Shown here one piece after another: positions 1 to 8,030 of a DNA stretch of 64,000 nt (the stretch's first letter is position 1; every line of letters starts with the position of its first letter). The notes under the pieces were generated by a model. The model was given only the letters and a program-made list of their open reading frames with translations. It was not told where the DNA came from and searched no databases. A program made the translations under genes and the position numbers. The stretch spans positions 1,364,001 to 1,428,000 of the forward strand of contig NZ_QVIO01000001.1 of assembly GCF_003416895.1 (NCBI RefSeq), read 5' to 3'. This DNA comes from Duganella sp. BJB476. GTDB taxonomy: Bacteria > Pseudomonadota > Gammaproteobacteria > Burkholderiales > Burkholderiaceae_D.

Positions 1-1371
1 CAGGCGCTGCTGGGCCGCCGCCTGCACTTCGAGCGGGCCTTCGAGCAGCACGGCCAGACGCAGCACTTCATGGTGGACCTGGTGCCGGACGTGGCCGCCG
101 ACGGCATGGTGGTGGGTACCTACCTGATGGCGATGGATATCACCGACCGCAAGAACGCGGAGCTGATCCAGGCCGCTGGCGAGCAGCGCGCCGCCGCCGC
201 CAGCCGCGCCAAGAGCGAGTTCGTGGCCAATATGAGCCACGAGATCCGCACGCCGATGAACGCGGTGCTGGGCGTGGCGTATTTGCTGGGGAATACGGAG
301 CTGAGCGCGCCGCAGAAGGAGTACGTGGACATGATACGGTCGTCCGGCAATGTGCTGCTGGGGATCCTGAACGATGTGCTGGACTTTTCCAAGATCGAGG
401 CCGGCCGCATGGAATTGGCGCCGTCGACCTTCCAGCTGGACGAGGTGCTGGCGGCGGTCAATTCGGTGATGACCACCACAGTGGCCGCCAGCGGCATCCG
501 CTTCGATGTCGCCACCGACGCCGCGGTGCCGCAGGCGCTGGTGGGCGACGCCATGCGCCTGCAGCAGATCCTGATCAATTTGGTCGGCAACGCCATCAAG
601 TTCACCGAGCGCGGGCAAGTGCTGCTGCGGGTGGAGCGCTCGGCCAACGGCATGGCTGGCTATGCCGGCGACGCCGTCGGCCTGCGCTTCGTGGTGCGCG
701 ACACCGGCATCGGCATGGACCTGGAGCAGCAGAGCCGCCTGTTCGAAGCCTTCAACCAGGCCGACGCCTCGACCACGCGCCGCTTCGGCGGCACCGGGCT
801 GGGACTGGCGATCTGTCGCCGCCTGGCCGAGTTGATGGGCGGCGCCATCGCCGTCAGCAGCATGCCGGGCGAGGGCAGCGAGTTTGTCGTCACGCTGCCG
901 TTCCTGTTGCCGAAGGCCGAGCTGCCGGCGGCGCCGCAGTCGGTCGACGATGATGCGGCCGACGAGGAGCCGGCGGAGCAGCGCCTGCGCGGTGTGCGCC
1001 TGCTGCTGGTGGAAGACCATCCGCTCAACCAGGTGGTGGCGCGCGGCATGCTGGAATACGCCGGCGCCAGCGTCGACGTGGCGGAGAACGGCCAGCTGGC
1101 GGTGGAGCGCCTGCGCGAGCATCCGGACGACTATGACGTCGTGCTGATGGACGTGCAGATGCCGGTGATGGACGGCTTCGCCGCGACCGGCGTGATACGC
1201 CGTGAGCTCAAGCTGGACCTGCCCATCCTGGCGATGACGGCCGGCGTGATGCAATCGGAGCAGGAACGCTGCATCGCCGCCGGCATGAACGATTTCATCG
1301 CCAAGCCGGTCGACGTCGAGCAGATGCTGGACATCATTTCGCGCCATATTCCGGCCGGGCGCCGCCCCTGA
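1..1371 (+). CDS. Hybrid sensor histidine kinase/response regulator (5'-truncated by window edge)
   Basis: The reading frame is open from the first base, so the N-terminus lies outside the window; 456 residues are visible. They begin in the end of a PAS domain (ITDRK at its edge), followed by a HisKA dimerisation domain with H-box [10 protein letters not shown] (phospho-acceptor His80 of the fragment). The HATPase domain shows the N-box ([11 protein letters not shown]) and G-boxes DTGIGM and [11 protein letters not shown]-terminal receiver domain has LLLVEDHP, phospho-acceptor Asp384 in [11 protein letters not shown] and the conserved Lys in IAKPVD. This is a cytoplasmic kinase core that passes phosphate to its own receiver. 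The input signal and the partner (a phosphotransfer protein or regulator) cannot be seen. The PAS end closely resembles the first PAS of the diguanylate cyclase at 52070-54439, which suggests lineage-specific shuffling of PAS modules. Confidence 0.93.
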   Translation, partial: QALLGRRLHFERAFEQHGQTQHFMVDLVPDVAADGMVVGTYLMAMDITDRKNAELIQAAGEQRAAAASRAKSEFVANMSHEIRTPMNAVLGVAYLLGNTELSAPQKEYVDMIRSSGNVLLGILNDVLDFSKIEAGRMELAPSTFQLDEVLAAVNSVMTTTVAASGIRFDVATDAAVPQALVGDAMRLQQILINLVGNAIKFTERGQVLLRVERSANGMAGYAGDAVGLRFVVRDTGIGMDLEQQSRLFEAFNQADASTTRRFGGTGLGLAICRRLAELMGGAIAVSSMPGEGSEFVVTLPFLLPKAELPAAPQSVDDDAADEEPAEQRLRGVRLLLVEDHPLNQVVARGMLEYAGASVDVAENGQLAVERLREHPDDYDVVLMDVQMPVMDGFAATGVIRRELKLDLPILAMTAGVMQSEQERCIAAGMNDFIAKPVDVEQMLDIISRHIPAGRRP

Positions 1372-1377
1372 ACCCGT

Positions 1378-1429
1378 GCATTTCGCGCCGGCCGGCTGCA
1401 TTTCGCGCCGGACTTGCGCATTTCGTCGC
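1378..1429. repeat. Three 20-bp-period direct repeats, candidate LytTR binding array
   Basis: The motif GCATTTCGCGCCGG occurs at 1378-1391 and 1398-1411. A third, diverged copy (GCATTTCGTCGC) starts at 1418, so the spacing is exactly 20 bp each time. LytTR-domain regulators generally bind direct repeats about two helical turns apart, and the core TTCGTC resembles the AlgR box CCGTTCGTC. The array lies 65-115 bp upstream of the DUF2141 start, at the head of the operon that ends in a LytTR regulator gene. The repeat is directly visible; the binding role is inference. Confidence 0.5.
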
Positions 1430-1493
1430 ATCGCTCTCCGGAGCTGCGGGCCGCTGGCTAGAGTGGAGTCACTTTCACTCAACGGAGTTCATC

Positions 1494-1919
1494 ATGCGAT
1501 CCACCAGCCTTGCCGCCGTCGTCCTGTCCATCATCTCCACCCTGGCGCTGATGCCTGCTTTTGCCGCCGACCTGAAAATCTCCGTGACCGGCGTCTCCAG
1601 CGCCGACGGCCAGATCATGGTCGCCCTGTACAACTCCGCCGAGACCTACCTGGGCAAGCCGTTCCGCGCGGCGGCCGCGCCGGCTGTGGCGGGCGCCATG
1701 CAGATCGAGTTCAAGGACCTGCCGGCCGGCGACTACGCCTTTTCGCTGTACCACGACGCCAACGCCAACGGCAAGATGGACCGCAACCTGATCGGCATGC
1801 CGACCGAGGACTACGCCTTCAGTAACAACGCCATGGGCAAACGCGGCGCGCCGGAGTATGCGGCCGCGCGCTTCACGCTACCCGCTGCCGGCGCTTCCAC
1901 CAGCGTCAGCCTGCGCTGA
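1494..1919 (+). CDS. DUF2141 domain-containing exported protein
   Basis: A 141-residue protein with a clear Sec signal peptide (hydrophobic core after MRSTS, cleavage near AFAA/D at about residue 25). The rest matches the DUF2141 pattern: an all-beta domain with the LPAGDYAFSLYHDANANGKMD stretch (Gly-Asp-Tyr-Ala, then His-Asp-x-Asn-x-Asn-Gly-Lys-Asp) and the GxPxE segment. DUF2141 proteins are small periplasmic or surface proteins of unknown biochemical role and often sit beside carotenoid-related genes. Here it is the first gene of an apparent operon, 14 bp before a carotenoid oxygenase, with a LytS kinase and LytTR regulator downstream. The ATG at 1494 is preceded by an AACGGAG ribosome site. 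No function is assigned beyond the family. Confidence 0.85.
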   Translation: MRSTSLAAVVLSIISTLALMPAFAADLKISVTGVSSADGQIMVALYNSAETYLGKPFRAAAAPAVAGAMQIEFKDLPAGDYAFSLYHDANANGKMDRNLIGMPTEDYAFSNNAMGKRGAPEYAAARFTLPAAGASTSVSLR

Positions 1920-1933
1920 TCGGGAGACATATC

Positions 1934-3421
1934 ATGAGCAACCGCCGCGAATTCCTGTCCCGTAGTATCAGCCTGGCCGCGCTGGGCCTGAGTTCCGGCG
2001 CCGCGCTGGCCGACAGCGACACCTACCGCCGCTTCCACCAGGCGCTGGAACACGACGCCAGGTTGTCGGCGTATGTAAGCGTTAGCGGCGAACTGGCCGG
2101 CGATGCGGTGATCCACGGCCGCATGCCGGACGACCTGCAAGGCGCTTTCTATCGCAACGGACCTGGCCGCTTTGAACTGGGCGGCGAACGCTATCACCAC
2201 TGGTTCGACGGCGACGGCTACGTCCAGCGCTGGCAGATCGGCGGCGGCAAGGTCAGTCATCGCGGCCGCTTCGTCGCCACCCAGAAGTTCACCGAAGAGA
2301 CGGCGGCCGGCCAGTTCCTGTATCCGGCCTTTGGCACCTACATCGACCGCCGGCCGGTCAAGAGCAACGACACCGTCAACGTCGCCAATACCAACCTGCT
2401 GCCGTTCGGCGGCCGCGTGTACGCCTTGTGGGAAGGCGGATCCGCCATCGAAGTCGATCCGCAAACCCTGGAGACGCGCGGCGTCAAGACCTGGCGGCCG
2501 GACTTGAAGGCGATGCCGTTTTCCGCGCATCCGAAAGCAGATCCGGATGGCGGCCTGTGGAACTTCGGGAATATGCCCGGCGCGGACAAGTTGATGATCT
2601 ACCGTCTCAACGCAAGCGGAGAGGTCTTGCGCACCGGCGTGATCGACGTGCCGGACCTGAATATGGTGCACGACTTCGCCGTCAGCGCGCGCCACCTGAT
2701 CTTCCTGGTGCCGCCGTACGACATGAAGCCCGGCCCGGAGATAAGCCTGGGCGACAGCCTGCACTGGGCTGGCGCAACGCGGCCGCTGCGGGTGGTCGTC
2801 ATCGCCAAGGACACGCTGCAACTGCGCCAGGTGTTCGAACTGCCGGCGCGCACGGTGTTCCACTTCGGGAATGCGTTCGAAGACGGCGCCTGCACGCGGC
2901 TGGACGCGGTGATGCACGAAGGCGACACGCTGCACGAACTGGCGGACGTGATGCATGGCGAGATACGGCCCTTCCGCGACGGTTCCAGCACGGTGCAGAT
3001 TACGCTGGACTACGCTACCGGCCAGGCGCGCGAGGCGCGGCTGTTTGGCGCCAGTGAATTCCCGAGGGTGGCGCCGCAGGTGGTATCGGTCCGTCACCGC
3101 AAACTGGCGGTGCTGGGCGTGGCGCCGGGAAGCGCGGACGACAGCTTCAACACCGTGAACCTGATCGACATCGACAGCGGCAAGGCGGACAGCTACCGCT
3201 TCGACGCCGGCTGGGTGGTGGAGGAACATGTGCTGGTGCCACGGCGCGGCGCGCGCTCCGAGACCGATGGCTATCTGGTCGGCGTCGCACAAGATGCGCG
3301 GCGCGGCCAGACCGTGTTGACCGTGTTTGATGCGCACAACATCAAAGCGGGTCCGCGGGCGATGGCGCGGCTTTCTTATGCGTCGCCGGCCTGCATTCAT
3401 GGTAACTTTCTGCCGGCCTGA
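1934..3421 (+). CDS. Carotenoid oxygenase (RPE65/apocarotenoid dioxygenase family), Tat-exported
   Basis: A 495-residue Fe(II) enzyme of the family that cleaves carotenoids or stilbenes at a double bond to give aldehydes. It starts with a twin-arginine signal (NRREFLSR then a hydrophobic stretch ending in AALA), which suggests export of a folded, metal-loaded protein. All four expected iron-binding histidines can be placed: SAHPKADP, VHDFAV, FHFGNAFEDG and the C-terminal IHGNF. The early YRNGPGRFE and YHHWFDGDG segments are also family signatures. It sits 14 bp after the DUF2141 gene and 17 bp before a sensor kinase, so co-transcription is likely. The substrate (C40 carotenoid, apocarotenal or a lignin-type stilbene) cannot be read from sequence. 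No carotenoid biosynthesis gene is present in the window. Confidence 0.9.
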   Translation: MSNRREFLSRSISLAALGLSSGAALADSDTYRRFHQALEHDARLSAYVSVSGELAGDAVIHGRMPDDLQGAFYRNGPGRFELGGERYHHWFDGDGYVQRWQIGGGKVSHRGRFVATQKFTEETAAGQFLYPAFGTYIDRRPVKSNDTVNVANTNLLPFGGRVYALWEGGSAIEVDPQTLETRGVKTWRPDLKAMPFSAHPKADPDGGLWNFGNMPGADKLMIYRLNASGEVLRTGVIDVPDLNMVHDFAVSARHLIFLVPPYDMKPGPEISLGDSLHWAGATRPLRVVVIAKDTLQLRQVFELPARTVFHFGNAFEDGACTRLDAVMHEGDTLHELADVMHGEIRPFRDGSSTVQITLDYATGQAREARLFGASEFPRVAPQVVSVRHRKLAVLGVAPGSADDSFNTVNLIDIDSGKADSYRFDAGWVVEEHVLVPRRGARSETDGYLVGVAQDARRGQTVLTVFDAHNIKAGPRAMARLSYASPACIHGNFLPA

Positions 3422-3438
3422 ATATTTTGGACATCACC

Positions 3439-4632
3439 ATGAACCACAGCAGCAAGCAAGCCCCGGCGCTTTCCGGCGCCGACAACGCGCGGTTGGCGCA
3501 TCCGCTGGACCTGATGCCATTTTTCCGGCGCTGGCCGTCGTCGATGCGGCGCAACCTGCTGTACACCCTGATCTGGAACTGTGGCCTGGGCACGGCTTTG
3601 ACGGTAATCGATGTGCTGACGTCCGGGAGCAACCGGCTGGTGGTGGGGCACTGGCTGCCGATGCTGCTCATCTCGAACCTGATCGGTTTCCTGATCCACT
3701 TCGGCCACCTGCTGGCCAACGCCGTCAGCGGCGGCTGGCCGCGCCGCGCCAAGGGCCTGCCACGATTGCTGTTCAACGCCGGGCTGGTGGGATCCAGCGT
3801 GATGTTGGGCCTGGGGCTGGGGACCGCGCTACTGAACGGGAAGGGCTTGGCGGAGCTGATGGACAACCGCAATGCGGTGAACCAGTCGCTGGTGGTGGCT
3901 GCGGCCATCGCCCTGCTGATGTACCTGGTCAGCAGCAGCGCCGAGCGGCGCGTGGCGCAGGCGGAGGAAAAGGCCCGGCAACAGGAGCTGATCGCGTCCA
4001 CCGCCCGTTTGCTGGCGGAAGCGCGGCTACGCGCATTGCAGGCGCAGATCGAGCCTCACTTCCTGTACAACACCCTGGCCAACGTGGTGAGCCTGATTGG
4101 CCCGCAACCGGCCAAGGCCCAGCACATGCTGGAGCGGTTCATCGACTACCTGCGCGCCAGCCTGGCGGTCAGCCGCAGCGATGAGGCCACACTGGGCTCC
4201 GAGGCCAGGCTGATCGCCGCCTACCTGGACGTGCTGGCGGTGCGCATGGGCGAGCGGCTGCGCTACCGCATCGAAGTGCCCGATGCCTTGCGCCAGTTTG
4301 CGATCGCGCCGATGCTGCTGCAACCGGTGGTGGAAAACGCCATCTCGCACGGGCTGGAGCCGAAGGTGGAGGGTGGCGAGATCGTCGTCAGCGCGCGCGA
4401 GGAAGGTGAGTATCTGATCCTGCAAATCAGCGATACCGGAGTGGGCCTGGGCAGCACCATGTCGGCCAAGCCGGGCGGCGGGGTAGGGCTGAGCAATTTG
4501 CGCGAGCGTTTGCGCAGTTTGTATGACGGCGCAGCTAGGGTAGAATTATTGGAAAATCAACCTTGCGGCATGACGGTGCGCCTCATGCTGCCTTTGAATG
4601 CGAGTCCGACATCGACACACTCCGTGCCCTGA
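3439..4632 (+). CDS. LytS/AlgZ-type sensor histidine kinase (His_kinase family)
   Basis: About 397 residues. Four hydrophobic segments lie in the first ~160 residues, then a coiled linker rich in Ala/Glu, then the His_kinase (PF06580-type) H-box AQIEPHFLYNTLAN with phospho-acceptor His207. The HATPase part shows VVENAISHGLEP, SDTGVGLG and GVGLSNLRERL. These kinases sense an unknown signal in the membrane and phosphorylate a LytTR-type response regulator, which is encoded immediately downstream and overlaps this gene. ATG 3439 was chosen over a TTG twelve bases earlier, because the extra residues (MDIT) have no support and the ATG matches normal usage. The ribosome site (TTGGAC) is weak, which fits translation coupled to the gene before it. 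Confidence 0.9.
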   Translation: MNHSSKQAPALSGADNARLAHPLDLMPFFRRWPSSMRRNLLYTLIWNCGLGTALTVIDVLTSGSNRLVVGHWLPMLLISNLIGFLIHFGHLLANAVSGGWPRRAKGLPRLLFNAGLVGSSVMLGLGLGTALLNGKGLAELMDNRNAVNQSLVVAAAIALLMYLVSSSAERRVAQAEEKARQQELIASTARLLAEARLRALQAQIEPHFLYNTLANVVSLIGPQPAKAQHMLERFIDYLRASLAVSRSDEATLGSEARLIAAYLDVLAVRMGERLRYRIEVPDALRQFAIAPMLLQPVVENAISHGLEPKVEGGEIVVSAREEGEYLILQISDTGVGLGSTMSAKPGGGVGLSNLRERLRSLYDGAARVELLENQPCGMTVRLMLPLNASPTSTHSVP

Positions 4633-5408
4633 TCGCAGATGACGAAGAACATCTGCGTGATTATCTGGAAGGCCAGCTGAAGACAGCGTGGCCCGAATTG
4701 AAGGTGATTGCCAAGGCGGCCAACGGCCTCGAAGCCTTGCGCATGATCGACGAGGAAGCGCCGGATGTGGTGTTCCTCGACATCCGCATGCCGGGCATGA
4801 CGGGGCTGGACGTGGCGGCGCGACTGGTGTCTGGCGCCAAGCCGCCGCACATCGTGTTCGTCACGGCCTTCGACCAGTATGCGGTGGAAGCGTTCGAGCA
4901 TTCGGCGGTCGACTATCTGCTGAAGCCCGCCAGCCTGGAACGGCTGGACAAGACCGTGAGCAAACTGAAGGCGGCGTTGCGTTCAAGCGCGCCGGCAGCG
5001 GGGGCGGGCGTCACGGCGGCGACGCTGCAAGCCCTGTTGCAGCAGCTCGGCGGCGCCGCGCCTGTCGCTGCGGCGCCTGCGCCGACATTGCAGTGGATAC
5101 GCGCCTCGCAAGGCGAACACACGCGCCTGATCGCCATCGACGAGGTGATCTACTTCCAGAGCAACGACAAATACACCAGCGTGTTCCTGGCGGATGGCGA
5201 GAGCCTGATACGCACGCCGATCAGCAAGCTGCGCGAGCAGCTGGACGAGCAGCAGTTCTGGCAGATACACCGCAGCGTGATCGTCGCCGCGCGCCATGTG
5301 GCCGGCACCCGCCAGGATTTTCGCGGCCGCCTGATGGTGCAGCTGAAGGGGCGCGAGGAGCAGCTGGTCGTCAGCCGTAACTACGTCGACCTGTTCCGGC
5401 AGATGTAG
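4563..5408 (+). CDS. LytTR-family response regulator (LytR/AlgR type)
   Basis: Receiver domain followed by a LytTR DNA-binding domain. The receiver shows ADDEEHLRDYL, phospho-acceptor Asp73 (in FLDIRMPGMTGLD; TTG-start numbering), VTAFDQYA and the conserved Lys in LLKPAS. An Ala/Gly-rich linker leads to the LytTR domain (IDEVIYFQSNDKYTSV, then FWQIHRSVIV). It is the expected partner of the kinase before it. The start is uncertain: the frame has no ATG near the receiver start. TTG 4563 gives a 70-bp overlap with the kinase and about 19 extra residues; the alternative is a CTG at 4629 that overlaps the kinase stop. Likely targets include its own operon through the 20-bp repeats at 1378-1429. 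The 3' end overlaps the convergent ArsR gene by 38 bp. Confidence 0.88.
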   Translation: MRHDGAPHAAFECESDIDTLRALIADDEEHLRDYLEGQLKTAWPELKVIAKAANGLEALRMIDEEAPDVVFLDIRMPGMTGLDVAARLVSGAKPPHIVFVTAFDQYAVEAFEHSAVDYLLKPASLERLDKTVSKLKAALRSSAPAAGAGVTAATLQALLQQLGGAAPVAAAPAPTLQWIRASQGEHTRLIAIDEVIYFQSNDKYTSVFLADGESLIRTPISKLREQLDEQQFWQIHRSVIVAARHVAGTRQDFRGRLMVQLKGREEQLVVSRNYVDLFRQM

Positions 5409-6096
5409 GCGCCAGCAGGCTGGCGAATGCCGCGTGGCCCTTGGGCGTCACGCTCACCACGCGTGAACGCGGCGCCCGCAAGATCCACCCCTCCCGGCCA
5501 TACATGTCCAACAACGCCGCGCCCAGCATGCCCGAAAGGTGGGCGCGGCGCTGGGTCAGGTCGACACAGCAGCGCGCAAACGGGCGGCGGCTTCCCGGTG
5601 GGCGTTGGCCGGCTACGCCCAATGCCGTCAACTGCTGCCTGCCTGTTTCCGTCAGTTCGTAGTCCTGGCCGACGACTGTCAGCCATTGGTCATCGATCAT
5701 TTTTTGCAGCACCTGTACGGCGAGTTCTCCCGCCAGATGATCGTAGCAGGTGCGCGCTTGCAGGAATTGCGGCGGCATCGCGCGCACCAGTGCCGGCGCT
5801 GGCGGCTGTTTGGGCTTGATCGACATGCTGAACGAGGCCAGGCTTTCAATCATGTGCGCCGCTTCAGGGCTGGCGATGCGGAAGTAGCGGTGGCGGCCTT
5901 GCGCGTCCGCCGCCAGCAGCCCGCCGTCGACCAGCTTCGCCAGGTGTGCGCTGGCCGATTGCGCCGAGATGTTGGCGGCGAAAGCCAGTTCGCCCGCCGG
6001 CCTGCGTGTGCCGTCGATCAGTGTCCAGGCGATCGTCGCGCGGGCCGGATCGGCCAGCAAAGCCGCGACCAGTGCAATGTCAGGATTGTCACCCAT
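5371..6096 (-). CDS. ArsR-family winged-helix transcriptional regulator
   Basis: A 241-residue protein with an N-terminal ArsR-type winged helix at about residues 5-85 (LADPARATIAWTL, then recognition-helix segment NISAQSASAHLAKLVDGGLL and wing RHRYFRIA). A longer C-terminal domain (about residues 95-235) is found in the YczG-like subgroup and carries Cys107 in a TCYDHLAGELAV segment. Canonical ArsR metal-binding Cys pairs are not evident, so a metal sensor is not supported. It is divergent from the ridA-like gene with only 76 bp between the starts, and a TCAGG/CCTGA dyad lies in that gap, so it probably controls ridA and itself. The 3' end overlaps the LytTR gene by 38 bp. Confidence 0.86.
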   Translation of the reverse strand: MGDNPDIALVAALLADPARATIAWTLIDGTRRPAGELAFAANISAQSASAHLAKLVDGGLLAADAQGRHRYFRIASPEAAHMIESLASFSMSIKPKQPPAPALVRAMPPQFLQARTCYDHLAGELAVQVLQKMIDDQWLTVVGQDYELTETGRQQLTALGVAGQRPPGSRRPFARCCVDLTQRRAHLSGMLGAALLDMYGREGWILRAPRSRVVSVTPKGHAAFASLLAPTSAGTGRRSYG

Positions 6097-6117
6097 TGTT
6101 CATCCCACGCTGAATTG

Positions 6118-6138
6118 TCAGGACCTTATCTTGCCTGA
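6118..6138. promoter_or_regulatory. TCAGG-N11-CCTGA dyad, candidate operator between ArsR regulator and ridA-like gene
   Basis: Five-base arms (6118-6122 and 6134-6138) form an inverted repeat in the 76-bp divergent intergenic region, about 20 bp from the regulator start and 35 bp from the ridA start. A winged-helix dimer binding here could shut both promoters. The arms are short, so chance occurrence is possible. Confidence 0.35.
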
Positions 6139-6172
6139 GAATGCGATTCAATGTCCACAACGAGGAGGGGAA

Positions 6173-6562
6173 ATGAACACACACCACAATACCGGCGTAG
6201 CGGAACGGATAGGGCGATATGCCGACGCGGTGGAGGCGCCGGCCGGCTCACGATGGCTGTACAGCGCAGGCACGCCGGGCATGCGATCGGACGGCACGCT
6301 GCCCGGCGATATCGCCGGCCAGACCGAATTGGCGTGGTCGAATATCATGGCGGTGCTGGACAAGGCGGGGATGACGGCGGCCGATATCGTCAAGATGACG
6401 CATTACCTGGTCAACGCTGGAGACTTGCCGGGCTGTGTCGCCGTGCGTAATCGTGTGCTGGGCGAGCTGCGCCCAGCGTCGATGTTGATGGTGGTGGCGG
6501 CCCTGCCGCGGCCGGACTTCCTGGTGGAGGTGGAAATCGTCGCGGCGCGGCCGGCGGGCTAG
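6173..6562 (+). CDS. RidA family protein (YjgF/UK114-type)
   Basis: A 129-residue protein of the RidA fold, which typically hydrolyses reactive enamine/imine intermediates (2-aminoacrylate and relatives). Family hallmarks are visible: YSAGTPGMRSDGTLPGDI near the start, QTELAWSNIMAVLDKAGMTAADIVKMTHYL in the middle, and ASMLMVVAALPRPDFLVEVEIVA at the end. The arginine that binds the substrate carboxylate in authentic RidA (in an R-P-A/C-R segment) is seen here only as RPASM, so this may be an Rid subgroup with a different activity. The frame is open further upstream, but ATG 6173 has an excellent GAGGAGGGG ribosome site. It is divergent from the ArsR gene that may regulate it. Confidence 0.88.
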   Translation: MNTHHNTGVAERIGRYADAVEAPAGSRWLYSAGTPGMRSDGTLPGDIAGQTELAWSNIMAVLDKAGMTAADIVKMTHYLVNAGDLPGCVAVRNRVLGELRPASMLMVVAALPRPDFLVEVEIVAARPAG

Positions 6563-6586
6563 GCCGGCCTCGCGCCATGCAGGGAC

Positions 6587-7798
6587 TTACTTGCCCAGTA
6601 CCGGCTTGACCTTGGCCGCCGCTTCCTTGGCGCGCAGGCGCGCGGTTTCCACGTCATCGGCGACGGCCAGCGCCACACCCATGCGGCGACGCGCGAACGA
6701 TTCCGGCTTGCCGAACAGGCGGATGTCGGTGCCCGGCACGCGCAGCGCTTCGGCCACGCCTTCGAAGGCGATGCCCGCCGCTTCATGCTGGCCGTAGATG
6801 ACGGCGGAGGCGCCAGGGGCCTTCAGCGCCACATTGACCGGCAGGCCGAGGATGGCCTTGGCGTGTAGTTCGAATTCGCTTTGCACCTGGGTCGCCATGG
6901 TCACCATGCCGGTGTCGTGCGGGCGCGGGCTCACTTCCGAGAACCAGACCATGTCTTCCTTGACGAACAGCTCGACGCCGAACAGGCCCAGGCCACCCAG
7001 GTCGCCGGTGACTTTTTCGGCGATGTCGCGGGCGCGCGCCAGCGCCAGTGGATTCATGCGGCATGGCTGCCAGGATTCGACGTAGTCGCCTTGCACCTGC
7101 ACGTGGCCGATCGGATCGCAGAACTGGGTCAAGACCTGGCCGTCGGCGCCGATGGAGCGCACCGTCAGCAGCGTGATTTCGTAGTCGAAGTCGATGAAGC
7201 CTTCGACGATCACGCGGCCCGAATCCACGCGGCTGCCGGCGGCGGCGTAGTCCCAGGCAGCTTTGACCTCGGCGGCGCTGTCGATCTTGGCCTGGCCCTT
7301 GCCGGACGACGACATGACCGGCTTGATCACGCACGGGAAGCCGATGGCGGCGGTGGCGGCCTCCAGTTCCGCCAGGCTGCTGGCGAAGCGGTAGGGCGAC
7401 GTCGCCAGGCCCAGGGTTTCGGCGGCCAGGCAGCGGATGCCTTCGCGGTTCATGGTCAGCTGGGCGGCGCGCGCGGTCGGGATGCAGGTGATCTTGCCGG
7501 CTTTTTCCAGCGCGGCCAAGGTGTCGGTGGCGATGGCTTCGATCTCCGGCACGATCAGGTCAGGCTTTTCCTGTTCGATCAGCGCGGCCAGCGCGGCGCC
7601 GTCGGCCATGTTGATGACGTGGGCGCGGTGGGCAACCTGGTGGCCAGGCGCATTCGGATAACGGTCGACGGCGATCACTTCCACGCCCAGGCGCTGCAAC
7701 GCGATGATGACTTCCTTGCCGAGTTCACCGGAGCCGAGCAGCATGACTTTGGTGGCGGTAGGAGACAGGGGAGTGCCGAAAATGCGGGGAGTGTTCAT
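6587..7798 (-). CDS. purT: Formate-dependent phosphoribosylglycinamide formyltransferase (GAR transformylase 2)
   Basis: A 403-residue ATP-grasp enzyme making N-formyl-GAR from GAR, formate and ATP in the third step of de novo purine synthesis. It has the family's typical length and landmarks: the N-terminal GSGELGKEV nucleotide-type loop, [25 protein letters not shown], the ATP-grasp lid [14 protein letters not shown], and the C-terminal [15 protein letters not shown] with metal-binding acidic residues. It acts in the cytoplasm. It is monocistronic as seen here, convergent with the ridA-like gene (24 bp between stops) and separated by a 269-bp spacer from the next gene. A biosynthetic purine gene 20 kb from the purine catabolic island is probably coincidental. 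Confidence 0.96.
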   Translation of the reverse strand: MNTPRIFGTPLSPTATKVMLLGSGELGKEVIIALQRLGVEVIAVDRYPNAPGHQVAHRAHVINMADGAALAALIEQEKPDLIVPEIEAIATDTLAALEKAGKITCIPTARAAQLTMNREGIRCLAAETLGLATSPYRFASSLAELEAATAAIGFPCVIKPVMSSSGKGQAKIDSAAEVKAAWDYAAAGSRVDSGRVIVEGFIDFDYEITLLTVRSIGADGQVLTQFCDPIGHVQVQGDYVESWQPCRMNPLALARARDIAEKVTGDLGGLGLFGVELFVKEDMVWFSEVSPRPHDTGMVTMATQVQSEFELHAKAILGLPVNVALKAPGASAVIYGQHEAAGIAFEGVAEALRVPGTDIRLFGKPESFARRRMGVALAVADDVETARLRAKEAAAKVKPVLGK

Positions 7799-7940
7799 GA
7801 AATCGTCCGGGAATGAAGGGGAAACGTTAGATGGTGTGCAGCCGCAGCGCTGCGCGGGCCGACTATAGCAAAATGCGGCTAATTTGGACAGCGGCAGCGG
7901 CGTTATAATAAGCGCAAGCTTGGCATTGGATTAATCGCGG

Positions 7941-7970
7941 CGTTTATCGCGGGCCGGCAGCGTTTATCCG
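7941..7970. repeat. 20-bp-spaced direct repeat CGTTTATC x2, candidate LytTR site
   Basis: CGTTTATCGC at 7941 and CGTTTATCCG at 7961 are exactly 20 bp apart. They lie about 100-125 bp upstream of the 8068 gene, which heads the second LytS-LytTR operon. The spacing equals that of the array in front of the first LytTR operon (1378-1429), and the motif loosely resembles the AlgR box. The second copy sits in the loop of an 11-bp perfect hairpin (7952-7979). Confidence 0.45.
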
Positions 7971-7979
7971 CTGCCGGCC
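7952..7979. repeat. 11-bp perfect inverted repeat (hairpin, 6-nt loop)
   Basis: GGCCGGCAGCG at 7952-7962 pairs exactly with CGCTGCCGGCC at 7969-7979, with loop TTTATC. No T-tract follows on either strand, so it is not an ordinary intrinsic terminator. It lies in the 269-bp region between the purT start and the 8068 gene. It could be an operator, an mRNA leader hairpin, or simply a repeat element. Nothing else coding is seen in this gap. Confidence 0.6.
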
Positions 7980-8030
7980 GCGCTGGTCGCATGGCCACCC
8001 GCGCCGCCGGGTCGTCAGGCACAGTGTGAC

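Noticed and set aside
6561..6570. AGGCCGGCCT palindrome between ridA-like and purT stops
   Set aside because: Perfect but short, and such GC palindromes are expected by chance at this base composition; no U-tract for termination.
7884..7909. TTGGAC and TATAAT as a promoter before the 8068 gene
   Set aside because: Spacing is only 14 bp, shorter than the 16-18 bp needed; kept out of the features.
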